From Nocardiopsis listeri NBRC 13360 (GTDB lineage: Bacteria; Actinomycetota; Actinomycetes; Streptosporangiales; Streptosporangiaceae), in contig NZ_BCSH01000001.1 of NCBI RefSeq assembly GCF_001570765.1, forward strand, positions 62,001-126,000: a stretch of 64,000 nucleotides of DNA, written 5' to 3'. Made by a program: the position numbers and the translations under genes. Under the pieces are notes generated by a model, which was given only the letters and a program-made list of their open reading frames with translations, searched no databases and was not told the origin of the DNA. Below are positions 42,200-50,585 of this stretch, piece by piece. The number at the start of each line of letters is the position of its first letter. Positions within the stretch are counted from its first letter, which is position 1.

Positions 42200-43318
42200 A
42201 TGAACGCAGGCGCAAGACGTGCCCGAGCCGGTGGTTCGGTATCCCGTACCACCGGACTCCTGGCCTCGGGCGCGGCCCTGGCGGTACTGACCGCGTGTAG
42301 CGGTACCGCTCTGGGCGACGACACCTACGTGTTGCACTACACGACCTATTCCAACGCCACGTCGGACCAGTCGCGTACGGCGCAGCGGTGGGCGGAACAG
42401 GTCGAGGAACTCACCGACGGTGGTGTCACCGTTCGGCTCCACTACTCGGAGAGCCTCGTCGGCGCGGACGAATCGGCCCAGGCGACCCTGGACGGCCGTG
42501 CCGACATGGCTCAGGTCGGGTCCATCTACGCGGCTTCGGACCTGTCCATGTACACGGTCATCGAACTGCCGTTCGAGACCGACAACCCCGAGGTGCAGAT
42601 GACCGCGATCAAGCGGCTGTACGAGGAGAACGAGACCTACCGGGAGGACTTCGATCGTCAGGGTGTCCGGCCGCTCTTCCCGATTCCGCTCGGTATCGCG
42701 GCCATCGGGTTGAAGGAGGAGGCCGAGAGCCTCGACGACCTGAGGGGAAGGAGCATCCGGGCCGGTGGCCTGACCTCGGACGTGATGCTCGCGGCCGGCG
42801 TCAACCCCATCGGCATGACGGCCAACGACATCTACGAGTCGATGAGCCGTGGCGTCGTGGACGGCTACACCTCGCTGGCCCTGGCGAACCTGCCCACCTT
42901 CGGGCTCTCGCAGGCCACGCCCTACCTCATGGACCCCGGCATCGGTGCGTACGCCTCCTCGATCGCGGTCATCAACGAGGAGCTGTTCCAAGGCATGCCC
43001 GAGGAATACCGGGAGGCGCTGTTGGAGGCCTCCGCCCAGGGCATCTCCATCGGTTTGGAGGAGATGGACGCGCTCGGTGAGGTCTCCTGCCAGGAGATGA
43101 CCGAGGGCGGGACGGAGTTCCTCTCCCTTCCGGAGGAGGAGACCTCCCAGTGGAAGGAGGAGTCGGGCGTCGCGGAGAGCTGGGTGTCGCGCTACGAGGA
43201 CCGCGGCTATGACGCGCAGTCCGTGCTCGACGACTACCGGCGGATCATCGAGGAGGAGACCCGGGTCTCCGACTACGTCAGCCCGCTCGCCGCTTGCATG
43301 GAAGGACGGCAAGAGTGA
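42200..43318 (+). CDS. TRAP transporter substrate-binding lipoprotein (DctP family)
   Basis: 372 residues. A twin-Arg-containing N-terminal signal ends in the lipobox LTAC (Cys33), so the protein is anchored outside the membrane. Family regions: VRLHYSESLVGADESAQATL, GRADMAQVGSIYAAS, LRGRSIRAGGLTSDVM and SMSRGVVDGYTSLAL. It binds an organic acid and passes it to the QM membrane pair. It starts four bases after the amidohydrolase stop; its own stop overlaps the Q-subunit GTG. Confidence 0.92.
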   Translation: MNAGARRARAGGSVSRTTGLLASGAALAVLTACSGTALGDDTYVLHYTTYSNATSDQSRTAQRWAEQVEELTDGGVTVRLHYSESLVGADESAQATLDGRADMAQVGSIYAASDLSMYTVIELPFETDNPEVQMTAIKRLYEENETYREDFDRQGVRPLFPIPLGIAAIGLKEEAESLDDLRGRSIRAGGLTSDVMLAAGVNPIGMTANDIYESMSRGVVDGYTSLALANLPTFGLSQATPYLMDPGIGAYASSIAVINEELFQGMPEEYREALLEASAQGISIGLEEMDALGEVSCQEMTEGGTEFLSLPEEETSQWKEESGVAESWVSRYEDRGYDAQSVLDDYRRIIEEETRVSDYVSPLAACMEGRQE

Positions 43319-43896
43319 GCCGCATCAGCTTTCCACGGCCGGTGAGAGGGACCGCCACCGCGTTCAACCTCGCCGCCGGACTCCTCCTCCTGGCCCTGAT
43401 GTTCCTGACCGTCGCCGACGTGGTCGGACGCGGTGTGTTCGGTCAGTCGGTCCTGGGGACGGTGGACATCTCGACACTGCTCCTGGTGACCATCGCCTTC
43501 CTCGGGTTGGCCTCCGCCGAGATCGACGGAAAGCACGTCTCCGTCACCCTCGTCGAGGCGCGCCTCGGTTTCAAAACGCGCACGGTCCTCTCCGGGATCA
43601 GGGTGGTCCTGCTGCTGGTCCTGGGCGTCCTCATCGTCTGGGGGATGGGCGAGGTCCTGCTCAGCGCCTATGAGCGTGGGGAGACGACCAACGACATCCT
43701 GCGGTTGGCCACGTGGCCGGCCAAGCTCGTGCTCTTCCTTTCCTTCCTCCTGTTCTTCGTCATGGCGGTCTGGAAGGAAGTCCTCGAGTTCCGCGCGTTC
43801 CGTTCCGGTGAGGTGCCGGAGAGCAACGAGGTGGACGCCGCCATCGAACAGGCCCACTCCGCCGCACAACACAAGGACAGCGAGGGCACCCCATGA
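43315..43896 (+). CDS. TRAP transporter small membrane subunit (DctQ family)
   Basis: 193 residues with four predicted membrane helices (FNLAAGLLLLALMFLTVADV, ISTLLLVTIAFLGLASAEID, VVLLLVLGVLIVWGMGEVLL, LVLFLSFLLFFVMAVWKEVL). The DISTLLLVTIAFLGLA and KHVSVTLVEAR regions are typical of DctQ. GTG 43315 overlaps the previous stop (GTGA) and is used instead of the longer frame. The next gene overlaps by ATGA. Confidence 0.9.
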   Translation: MSRISFPRPVRGTATAFNLAAGLLLLALMFLTVADVVGRGVFGQSVLGTVDISTLLLVTIAFLGLASAEIDGKHVSVTLVEARLGFKTRTVLSGIRVVLLLVLGVLIVWGMGEVLLSAYERGETTNDILRLATWPAKLVLFLSFLLFFVMAVWKEVLEFRAFRSGEVPESNEVDAAIEQAHSAAQHKDSEGTP

Positions 43897-45308
43897 CCGC
43901 TGCGACACTCTTCATCGTCATCGCGGTCCTGGTGCTCTTCCTCGGGCTGCTCGCGATCCGGTTCCACGTGGGACTCTCCCTCATGGTGGCTGGCCTGGTC
44001 GGTGTCGTCCTCATGCGTGGGACCGACGCCGCGGTCAGCACGGCGGCCAACCAGCCGTTCTCGACCTCGGCCGACTACTCCCTGACGATCATCCCGCTGT
44101 TCATCCTCATGGGCGTGTTCGCAGTCCACGCCCGCCTGGCCCAGGCGGGGTTCGACCTCGCCTCACGGGTGCTGCGCCGGTTCCCGGGAGGCGCCGCGCT
44201 CGCGTCGCTGTCCGGATCGGGGCTGTTCGCCGCGGTCACCGGATCCAGTGTCGCGACCGTGGCGACCATGGCCCGGGTGTCCACCGACGCGATTGTCAAG
44301 GCCGGACACGGGATCCGTCTCGCGGCCGGAGTCGTCTGTGCCGGCGGCACCCTGGGCGTGCTCATCCCGCCGTCCATCGTGCTCGTCCTGTACGGCGTCG
44401 TCACCGGGGAGAGCATCGGGGAGTTGCTCCTGGCGGGCATCGGCCCCGGACTGCTGACGATCCTCCTCTACGGGATCACCATCGTGCTGATGGTCCTGGC
44501 CGCCCGCCGCAAGCGGGACCGCGTCAACGCCTCGAAGGAGAGGGAACCGGCGATGGCCGGTGGGTCGTCGGCGTCGGCGACGACCACTTCGGAGCCCACC
44601 GGGTCCGCTGGGGAGAAGGCCACCGGTGAGGGCGTCCCGGAGCCCGAACTGGACCTGTTCGGGTTCATGCTCCTCGTGGTCATCTTCATGGTCTCGATCG
44701 GCACGATCTACCTCGGTCTGGCCACCGCCACCGAGGCGGCCTCCTTCGGTGCGGTGTCCGCGTTCGTCATCCTGCTCATCCGCACCAGGCCGCCCCGCTG
44801 GATGAGCGCGATCAAGGAGTCGGTCACCGAGGCCGTCGGACTGACCGCCATGACGTTCCTGCTCATGGCCGGTGCCGGGGTGTTCACCTACTTCCTCGCC
44901 CTGTCCGGGGCGAGCACGGCGGTGGTGGACGCGGTCCTGGCCGCCGACCTGGAACCCTACGTCGTGCTGGTGCTGTGCCTGCTGCTGTTGCTGCCGCTGG
45001 GCATGTTCCTCGACGGGATCTCGATGATCCTCGTCGCGGCGCCCCTGCTGCACCCGATCCTGAGCGGATACGGCTTCGAGGGCCTCTGGCTGGGCGTCCT
45101 CATCGTGAAGGTCGCCGAAATGGCGCTGATCACGCCGCCGGTCGGGATGAACGCGTTCGTCTACTCGGGCGCGGTCCCCGAAGCGGGTCTGGGACGGATC
45201 TTCCGCGGCATCGTGCCGTTCATCATCGCCGACCTGGTGGTCGTGGCCATCCTCATCATGGTGCCCGACATCGTCACCTTCATCCCCGAGCTTTCGAGCG
45301 CGAAGTGA
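43893..45308 (+). CDS. TRAP transporter large membrane subunit (DctM family)
   Basis: 471 residues, about 12 membrane segments. DctM features include SLTIIPLFILMGVFAVHA, LSGSGLFAAVTGSSVATVA, GGTLGVLIPPSIVLVLYGV and LITPPVGMNAFVYSG. A longer hydrophilic loop (about residues 205-245, Ser/Thr/Glu-rich) in the middle is unusual. With the P and Q subunits it forms a sodium-driven, binding-protein-dependent importer for an organic acid. Confidence 0.92.
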   Translation: MTAATLFIVIAVLVLFLGLLAIRFHVGLSLMVAGLVGVVLMRGTDAAVSTAANQPFSTSADYSLTIIPLFILMGVFAVHARLAQAGFDLASRVLRRFPGGAALASLSGSGLFAAVTGSSVATVATMARVSTDAIVKAGHGIRLAAGVVCAGGTLGVLIPPSIVLVLYGVVTGESIGELLLAGIGPGLLTILLYGITIVLMVLAARRKRDRVNASKEREPAMAGGSSASATTTSEPTGSAGEKATGEGVPEPELDLFGFMLLVVIFMVSIGTIYLGLATATEAASFGAVSAFVILLIRTRPPRWMSAIKESVTEAVGLTAMTFLLMAGAGVFTYFLALSGASTAVVDAVLAADLEPYVVLVLCLLLLLPLGMFLDGISMILVAAPLLHPILSGYGFEGLWLGVLIVKVAEMALITPPVGMNAFVYSGAVPEAGLGRIFRGIVPFIIADLVVVAILIMVPDIVTFIPELSSAK

Positions 45309-45359
45309 GCCATCGCTCCTCGAAACCCTTGAACCAAGCACTCTGAGAAAGGAACAGTC

Positions 45360-46007
45360 GTGTTCGTCGTCAACGACATGCCCGAACAGATCGATGGTCG
45401 GATCGTCACCGAACTTGAAAAAACGTGCGTCTCGACCCTCGGCCACCTGCGTGACCACGGCTTCGCTCTCGGTCTACAGCCGAACAGGCGTCCGCTCAAG
45501 TTCGTCGGTACGGCGGTCACGGTGCGGATCCCGCACCTGGACTCCACCGCCGTCCACATGGCGGTCGACATGCTGCGTCCCGGTGACGTGCTGGTCGTGG
45601 ACCAGTCCGGTGACCGACAGCGCTCGTGCTTCGGCGGACTGGTCTCCTACACGGCCAAGGCCCGAGGCGCGGTGGGAGCGGTGATCGACGGGTCGATCAA
45701 CGACCACGACGAGACCCTGGCCTACGACTTCCCGGTGATCTCGCGTGGGTTCAGCCCGCTGACCACCCGCATCGGCGGGATCGAGGGCGCGATCAACGTG
45801 CCGGTCACCATCGCGGGCGCGGTCGTGCACCCGGGCGACGTCGTCTTCGCGGACTCCGACGGCGCCGCCTTCCTCTCACCCGAGGAGGCGGTGGGCCTGG
45901 GCGACCTGTTGAAGGCCAAGGAGGACGCCGAGATTCCGGCGCGGGAGTCGATCTCGGCCGGTGGCTCCCTCGCGGAGTTCTCCGGGGCGGCCGCCTACCT
46001 TCCCTGA
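45360..46007 (+). CDS. RraA-like aldolase (HMG/CHA aldolase or oxaloacetate decarboxylase family)
   Basis: 215 residues. RraA fold motifs: DMLRPGDVLVVDQSGD, FGGLVSYTAKARGAVGAVID, GSINDHDETLAYDFPVISRG and VHPGDVVFADSDGAAFLSPE. Family enzymes cleave 4-hydroxy-4-methyl-2-oxoglutarate or similar compounds, or decarboxylate oxaloacetate, with a divalent metal; some act as RNase E inhibitors. Here, as the last gene of the TRAP operon, an aldolase role is favoured. GTG 45360 follows GAGAAAGGA. Confidence 0.87.
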   Translation: MFVVNDMPEQIDGRIVTELEKTCVSTLGHLRDHGFALGLQPNRRPLKFVGTAVTVRIPHLDSTAVHMAVDMLRPGDVLVVDQSGDRQRSCFGGLVSYTAKARGAVGAVIDGSINDHDETLAYDFPVISRGFSPLTTRIGGIEGAINVPVTIAGAVVHPGDVVFADSDGAAFLSPEEAVGLGDLLKAKEDAEIPARESISAGGSLAEFSGAAAYLP

Positions 46008-46243
46008 GGCACGCTCCCACCGGAGCCCTCACCCGGGCCCCGGGCACGGGCGGTTCACACACCGTCGCGTGGCCGGGGCCCTCGTCATGTCCTCCGGGCC
46101 GGCTCACCGGGTGGCCCGCGACGTTGACGGAAGTCCACAACACCTCCGCCCGGCTTCTGTGCACCCCGGCCACTGTCTCGGAGGAGCCGGTATCGGACAA
46201 TGGGGGACGACCACCTCCCACCACCTCCCCGAGGGGATCCACC

Positions 46244-46876
46244 ATGCCCGACATCGGGACCAGGAAGCACGTCCGTCACCGCGGTCTGACCGCTCGCGAC
46301 CTGGCGCTCATCGCGATCTTCGCGGCGCTCATCGCCGCGATGAGCGTCACCGTCGCCATTCCGTTGCCGTTCTCCCCGGTACCGATCACCCTCCAGACCC
46401 TGGGCATCATGCTCGCCCCGAGCCTCCTGGGCTGGAAGCGCGGAACCCTCGCCGTGGTCGCCTTCCTCGCCCTGGGCCTGGCCGGTCTCCCCCTCTTCGC
46501 GGGTGGTCGTGGCGGACTCGCGGTCCTGGTCGGACCCTCCGCCGGGTTCATCGTGAGCTGGGTGTTCGCGGCCCTGGTCATCGGCCTGCTCACCGACCTC
46601 ATGGTCCGCAGCGGCAGGTACCGTTTCTGGCAGGGTCTGCTGATCAACGCCCTGGGCGGCATCGTCGTCATCTACGCCATCGGCGTCCCGTGGATGGGGG
46701 TCGTCCTGGGTGACGGCGTCCTGGCCACCGGCGCGGCCATGATCGCGTTCCTGCCCGGTGACGTCGTCAAGGCCGTGGTGACCGCGCTCATCGCCGCCAC
46801 CGTGTTCCGCGCCTACCCCATCCCACCGGCCGGTCGCCCGGTCACCTCCACTACGGAGACGGGGAAGAACACCTGA
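46244..46876 (+). CDS. bioY: Biotin transporter substrate-binding subunit BioY
   Basis: 210 residues with six predicted membrane helices. BioY motifs: AIPLPFSPVPITLQTLGIML (the biotin S-component signature), FLALGLAGLPLFAGG and GPSAGFIVSWVFAALVIGL. It binds biotin with high affinity in an ECF transporter. ATG 46244 is chosen; the open frame upstream to 45626 lies over the RraA gene in another frame and is not real. Its stop overlaps the ATPase start (TGATG). Confidence 0.95.
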   Translation: MPDIGTRKHVRHRGLTARDLALIAIFAALIAAMSVTVAIPLPFSPVPITLQTLGIMLAPSLLGWKRGTLAVVAFLALGLAGLPLFAGGRGGLAVLVGPSAGFIVSWVFAALVIGLLTDLMVRSGRYRFWQGLLINALGGIVVIYAIGVPWMGVVLGDGVLATGAAMIAFLPGDVVKAVVTALIAATVFRAYPIPPAGRPVTSTTETGKNT

Positions 46877-47577
46877 TGCTCCGCATCGAGGGGGTCTCCC
46901 ACTCCTACGACGACCGCGCGGTCCTGCGCGGAATCACCCTGGACCTGGCCGAACATCGCATCGGCGTGATCGGGGCCAACGGATCGGGCAAGTCCACGCT
47001 CGCCCGCACCCTCAACGGACTCGTCCTGCCCGACGAGGGCCGTGTGTCGCTGGGGGAGTGGGACACCCGCCGGCACGCCAAGCACATCCGGCGCCGCGTC
47101 GGCTTCGTGTTCTCCGACGCCGCCAACCAGATCATCATGCCGACGGTCGTCGAGGACGTGGAGATCGGACTGCGGCCCCTGCGCCTGGGCCGTGTGGAGA
47201 CCACGCGCCGGGTCGAGGAGATCCTCCTCCGACACGGCCTCGACGGCCACCGCGACCACCCCGGACACCTGCTCTCCGGTGGCCAGAAGCAGCTGTTGGC
47301 GTTGGCGTCGGTACTGGTCACCGAGCCGGACGTGCTGGTGTGCGACGAGCCCACCACCCTGCTGGACCTGCGCAACACCCGGATGGTGCACCGGACCCTG
47401 GACGGTCTTGCGCAGCAGGTCGTCCTGTTCACGCACGACCTCGACCTGCTCGCCGACTTCGACCGGGTCCTGGTCATGGACGAGGGACGGGTCGTCTTCG
47501 ACGGTGTGCCGGCGGACGCCATCGCCTTCTACACCAAGCTCATGGACGACGGGCCGACGACGGGACGGGCCTCGTGA
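46876..47577 (+). CDS. bioM: Biotin ECF transporter ATPase BioM
   Basis: 233 residues. Walker A GANGSGKST near the N-terminus, signature LSGGQKQ, Walker B VLVCDEPT and switch histidine in LFTHDLDLL. It powers biotin uptake as the ATP-binding A-component. Start overlaps bioY (TGATG); stop overlaps bioN (GTGA). Confidence 0.95.
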   Translation: MLRIEGVSHSYDDRAVLRGITLDLAEHRIGVIGANGSGKSTLARTLNGLVLPDEGRVSLGEWDTRRHAKHIRRRVGFVFSDAANQIIMPTVVEDVEIGLRPLRLGRVETTRRVEEILLRHGLDGHRDHPGHLLSGGQKQLLALASVLVTEPDVLVCDEPTTLLDLRNTRMVHRTLDGLAQQVVLFTHDLDLLADFDRVLVMDEGRVVFDGVPADAIAFYTKLMDDGPTTGRAS

Positions 47578-48200
47578 GCGTGGTCGGGCTGTACGTCCCC
47601 GGCAGCGGTCCGCTGCACCGGGTTCCGGCCGGCCCGAAGCTGCTCGCCCTGCTCGTGCTGGGCGTGGTGCTCATCGTCGCCGCGAACCTGTGGGCGGCCC
47701 TGACCACCCTGCTCCTGGCCCTGCTGCTCTACCCGGCCGCCCGGCTGGGTCCGCGCCGGGCACTGGCCGTGCTGCGCGCGCTGTGGCCGTTCCTGCTGGC
47801 CATCGGTGTGTTCCAGGCGTTGTTCGTGGACGAGTGGACCGAAGGGGTGCGATTGTGCGCCCAGCTCGCCGGACTCGTCCTGCTCGCCAACGCGATCACC
47901 CTGTCCACCCGGGTCAAGGAGATGCTCGACCTGTTCGAACGCCTGTCCCGGCCGCTGCGCCACGTCGGGGTGGCCCCGGACCGGGTGGCGTTGGTGCTGG
48001 CGTTGACGATCCGGTCCATCCCCATGGTCGCGACCGCCTGGGCCGCGGCTCGGGACGGTTACCGCGCACGTGGCCTGCGAGGACGGCCCTACCTCCTGGT
48101 GGTGCCGGTGATCGTGCACCTGCTGCGGATGGCCGAGGCTACGGGAGAGGCGCTGGTGGCGCGGGGGATCGACGAGGACGCCCGAACCGGACACTTCTGA
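47574..48200 (+). CDS. bioN: Biotin ECF transporter transmembrane subunit BioN
   Basis: 208 residues, T-component with about five membrane helices (LLALLVLGVVLIVAANLWAA, VLRALWPFLLAIGVFQALFV). The AAARDGYRARGLRG motif matches the ARG coupling motif that contacts the ATPase; a second appears as ARGIDED at the end. GTG 47574 overlaps the bioM stop. The order Y-M-N is the usual actinobacterial arrangement. Confidence 0.93.
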   Translation: MSVVGLYVPGSGPLHRVPAGPKLLALLVLGVVLIVAANLWAALTTLLLALLLYPAARLGPRRALAVLRALWPFLLAIGVFQALFVDEWTEGVRLCAQLAGLVLLANAITLSTRVKEMLDLFERLSRPLRHVGVAPDRVALVLALTIRSIPMVATAWAAARDGYRARGLRGRPYLLVVPVIVHLLRMAEATGEALVARGIDEDARTGHF

Positions 48201-48328
48201 GGGGACTCCGTACCGATTCAATATCGGGTGGGTGATTTCTCCTCGCGGGCTGTGGATAATAATCCGAACGGCCCGTCTCGCCGGGTCGATGCCCCCACAT
48301 CCCCTAGGCGCAACGAACCGGTGATCGC

Positions 48329-49315
48329 GTGCTCCGGCGTCTCCTCGCCGAAAGACGAACCCGGCCCCTGGCCGCGTCCGTCCCGCTCGCCCTCTGCATC
48401 GAGCTGCTCCTGCCCGCAGCGACTCCGGCCGGAGCCGTCCCCGCGCTCCCCGCGAACGCGGTGCCGGCCCCACTGGTCGTGGACTCCCGGGTGCCGCTCG
48501 TGCCCTTCGCGCCCCTCGCCGCACCGACCACCGGCGGCTCCGCCCTGCCCCCGAAGACCCGCGCCGCCCTCGACGACCGTGTCGCGGCCCTGGGGGAGGG
48601 CGTCGACTTCGGCATCGCCGTCCAGGACCTGCGCACCGGGACGACCTACAGCCACAACGGACGAGATCGCTTCCCCTCGGCGAGCGTGGCGAAGCTGACC
48701 GTGCTGACCATGCTGCACCTGAGCGCGGACGAGGAGGGGCGGGACCTCACCGCGACCGAGCTCGCCCAGGTCGAACAGATGATCCGCTTCAGCGACAACG
48801 AGGTCACCGACGGTCTCTACCTGCGCCTGGGGTTCACCGACGGGTTCCTGCGCCACGCCGAATCCCTGGGGTTCACCGGAACCGAACCCCACCCGGGCGG
48901 CTCCTGGGGTTCCACCATGACCACCCCTTCCGACCAGATCCGCTTGCTGCGCGCCCTGTACACCGACGAAGGGCCGCTCACCGAGGAGGATCGAGCGCAC
49001 GTCCGGGAGCTCATGGAATCGGTCGGCCCCGAACAGGCATGGGGTGTTTCGGCCGTCGCCACCGGCGGCGACACCGTCGGACTCAAGAACGGGTGGGCCC
49101 CGCGCGAGTCCAACGGGGGGCTGTGGACCATGAACAGCGTCGGCTACGTTTCCGGGCCCGGCCACGAGTACCTGATCGCGGTGATGTCGGACCACAACAC
49201 CGACTACGCCACCGGGATCACCCTCCTGGAGGACCTGGTCACCGAGGTGGTCGAGGCCATCGAGGGTCCCGGCGCCCACGACGACCACATCGTCGTCGGG
49301 GCCAAGCCCCACTGA
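48329..49315 (+). CDS. Serine hydrolase, class A beta-lactamase-like
   Basis: 328 residues with a signal sequence (PLALCIELLLPAATPAGA) and probable secretion. Active-site elements: Ser119-V-A-Lys122 in PSASVAKL, Ser155-Asp-Asn157 in RFSDNEV and Lys253-Asn-Gly in GLKNGW (the KTG equivalent). The omega-loop glutamate of true penicillinases is not obvious, so it may be a beta-lactamase or a penicillin-recognising carboxypeptidase/esterase. GTG 48329 gives the complete signal peptide. It is a single gene before the convergent TetR gene. Confidence 0.85.
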   Translation: MLRRLLAERRTRPLAASVPLALCIELLLPAATPAGAVPALPANAVPAPLVVDSRVPLVPFAPLAAPTTGGSALPPKTRAALDDRVAALGEGVDFGIAVQDLRTGTTYSHNGRDRFPSASVAKLTVLTMLHLSADEEGRDLTATELAQVEQMIRFSDNEVTDGLYLRLGFTDGFLRHAESLGFTGTEPHPGGSWGSTMTTPSDQIRLLRALYTDEGPLTEEDRAHVRELMESVGPEQAWGVSAVATGGDTVGLKNGWAPRESNGGLWTMNSVGYVSGPGHEYLIAVMSDHNTDYATGITLLEDLVTEVVEAIEGPGAHDDHIVVGAKPH

Positions 49316-49368
49316 GGAACGGTCACTCCTGCCGAGAGGAGAGCACACAGAACTCGGTGCCCTCGTGA

Positions 49369-49968
49369 TCAGCGGGCGTTCAGGGCCCGAAGGAGGTACG
49401 TGACCAGGGCGTTCAGGTAGTCGGGATCGACCTCGGCCCGGAGAATGTTCAAGCGCCAGTACAGGGGCGCGGCCATCAGGTCCAGGGCCAGGGGCACGTG
49501 GGTGTCCTCGGGGAGTTCCCCACGCTCGATGGCCCGACGCAGAGTGGCCTCCCCGAGCGCGCGGCGACGCACGCCGATGGCGCTCTCGATCGCCTGGACC
49601 AGCTCCGGATCGCGCCCCGCCTCGGCGGCCAGGTCGGGCAGGATCGCCGCGAACCGCGGATGGGTGAGCCACACGTGTACCGCCTCCAACGTGGCGCGCA
49701 GGTCGCCCTCGAAGGACCCGGTGTCGGCGATCTCGGCCGGCGGCACGCTGAATTCGGTCAAAGCCGAGATGACCATCCCTTGTTTGGACGACCACCTGCG
49801 GTACAGGGAGCTCTTTCCCGTCCCGGCGCGTTTGGCCACTCCCTCCATCGACAGGCGCCCGTATCCGCGCTCGGCGAGTTCGTCCAGTACGGCCTCGGAG
49901 ATGGCCGAGGTGACGTGGGGACGCAGGACGGCGGCCCCGGTGGGTGTGCGTCGGGTGTGGTCGTTCAT
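49369..49968 (-). CDS. TetR-family transcriptional regulator
   Basis: 199 residues. The HTH region is LSMEGVAKRAGTGKSSLYRRW, typical of the TetR fold, followed by a helical ligand domain (TetR_C_11-like: EGDLRATLEAVHVWLTHPRF, LPEDTHVPLALDLMAAPLYW). ATG 49968 has GAGGG upstream; the longer frame to 50172 runs through the operators and the neighbouring gene. It is divergent from the SnoaL-like gene and two palindromes lie between them, so it likely represses both. Confidence 0.92.
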   Translation of the reverse strand: MNDHTRRTPTGAAVLRPHVTSAISEAVLDELAERGYGRLSMEGVAKRAGTGKSSLYRRWSSKQGMVISALTEFSVPPAEIADTGSFEGDLRATLEAVHVWLTHPRFAAILPDLAAEAGRDPELVQAIESAIGVRRRALGEATLRRAIERGELPEDTHVPLALDLMAAPLYWRLNILRAEVDPDYLNALVTYLLRALNAR

Positions 49969-49992
49969 GCCCTCATCATACGTGTGGACGAT

Positions 49993-50007
49993 ACGGGACC
50001 GTCCCGT
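49993..50007. promoter_or_regulatory. Palindromic operator 1 (TetR/SnoaL intergenic)
   Basis: ACGGGAC-C-GTCCCGT is a perfect 15-bp palindrome 25 bases before the TetR start codon. Confidence 0.75.
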
Positions 50008-50021
50008 GTAGGGTCGCGGCG

Positions 50022-50040
50022 GGACGGTACCGTACCGTCC
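50022..50040. promoter_or_regulatory. Palindromic operator 2 (TetR/SnoaL intergenic)
   Basis: GGACGGTAC-C-GTACCGTCC is a perfect 19-bp palindrome 22 bases before the SnoaL-like gene. It resembles operator 1 (GGGAC/GTCCC arms), consistent with one TetR protein binding both. Confidence 0.75.
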
Positions 50041-50062
50041 ACATGGAAGAAGGGTGCCTGCC

Positions 50063-50521
50063 ATGGGAACACCGCTCAAGGACGCCTCCGCCCTCATCGA
50101 CGAGGGCCTGAGGCTGATTCTGGCCAAGGACATGCTCGGTTTCGCCGACCTGTGGGCCGAAGGGGGGACCATGGAGCTGCCGTTCGCGCCACCCGGCGCA
50201 CCCCGGTGGTTCGAGGGACGCGCGGCGGTGCGGGAGTACCTGCGCCACTACACCGACCACTTGGACGTGCGGGCGGTCCACCGGCACGCCGTACACGTCA
50301 CCACCGACCCGAACGTGGCCATCGCCGAGCTCGAAGTGGAGGGTGTGGCCAAGGGGACCGGACGTGACTACCGGATGCGCTACATCGCGGTCGTGATCGC
50401 ACGCGACGGGGAGATCATCGAGTACCGCGACTACTGGGACCCGCTGGCCGCCCAGGAGAACACGGGCGAATCCGCAGCCGAGGCGAACCCCTTCCCCGAG
50501 CGCGTCGGCCACTCCGCCTGA
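50063..50521 (+). CDS. SnoaL/NTF2-like protein
   Basis: 152 residues of the NTF2-like cone fold: KDMLGFADLWAEGGTMELPF, FEGRAAVREYLRHYTDHLD and RYIAVVIARDGEIIEYRDYW. Members are cyclases, isomerases or small-molecule hydrolases; the active site residues are not diagnostic. It is probably the main target of the divergent TetR. ATG 50063 is used; GTG 50054 is possible. A hairpin follows. Confidence 0.85.
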   Translation: MGTPLKDASALIDEGLRLILAKDMLGFADLWAEGGTMELPFAPPGAPRWFEGRAAVREYLRHYTDHLDVRAVHRHAVHVTTDPNVAIAELEVEGVAKGTGRDYRMRYIAVVIARDGEIIEYRDYWDPLAAQENTGESAAEANPFPERVGHSA

Positions 50522-50540
50522 GTGCTCGTCCACGACGACA

Positions 50541-50570
50541 GTGCCCCACCGGACGTCGCCGGTGGGGCAC
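50541..50570. terminator. Bidirectional terminator
   Basis: A perfect 12-bp stem (GTGCCCCACCGG / CCGGTGGGGCAC) with loop ACGTCG between the convergent SnoaL-like and SDR genes. Confidence 0.75.
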
Positions 50571-50585
50571 GTGTTCTCCCGGCGG

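Noticed and set aside
46130-46160. Possible biotin-repressor operator before bioY
   Set aside because: GTTGAC-GGAA-GTCCAC is only an imperfect 6-bp dyad and does not match known BioQ or BirA sites.
45626-46243. Long extension upstream of bioY
   Set aside because: Overlaps the RraA-like gene in another frame and has shadow composition; BioY begins at 46244.
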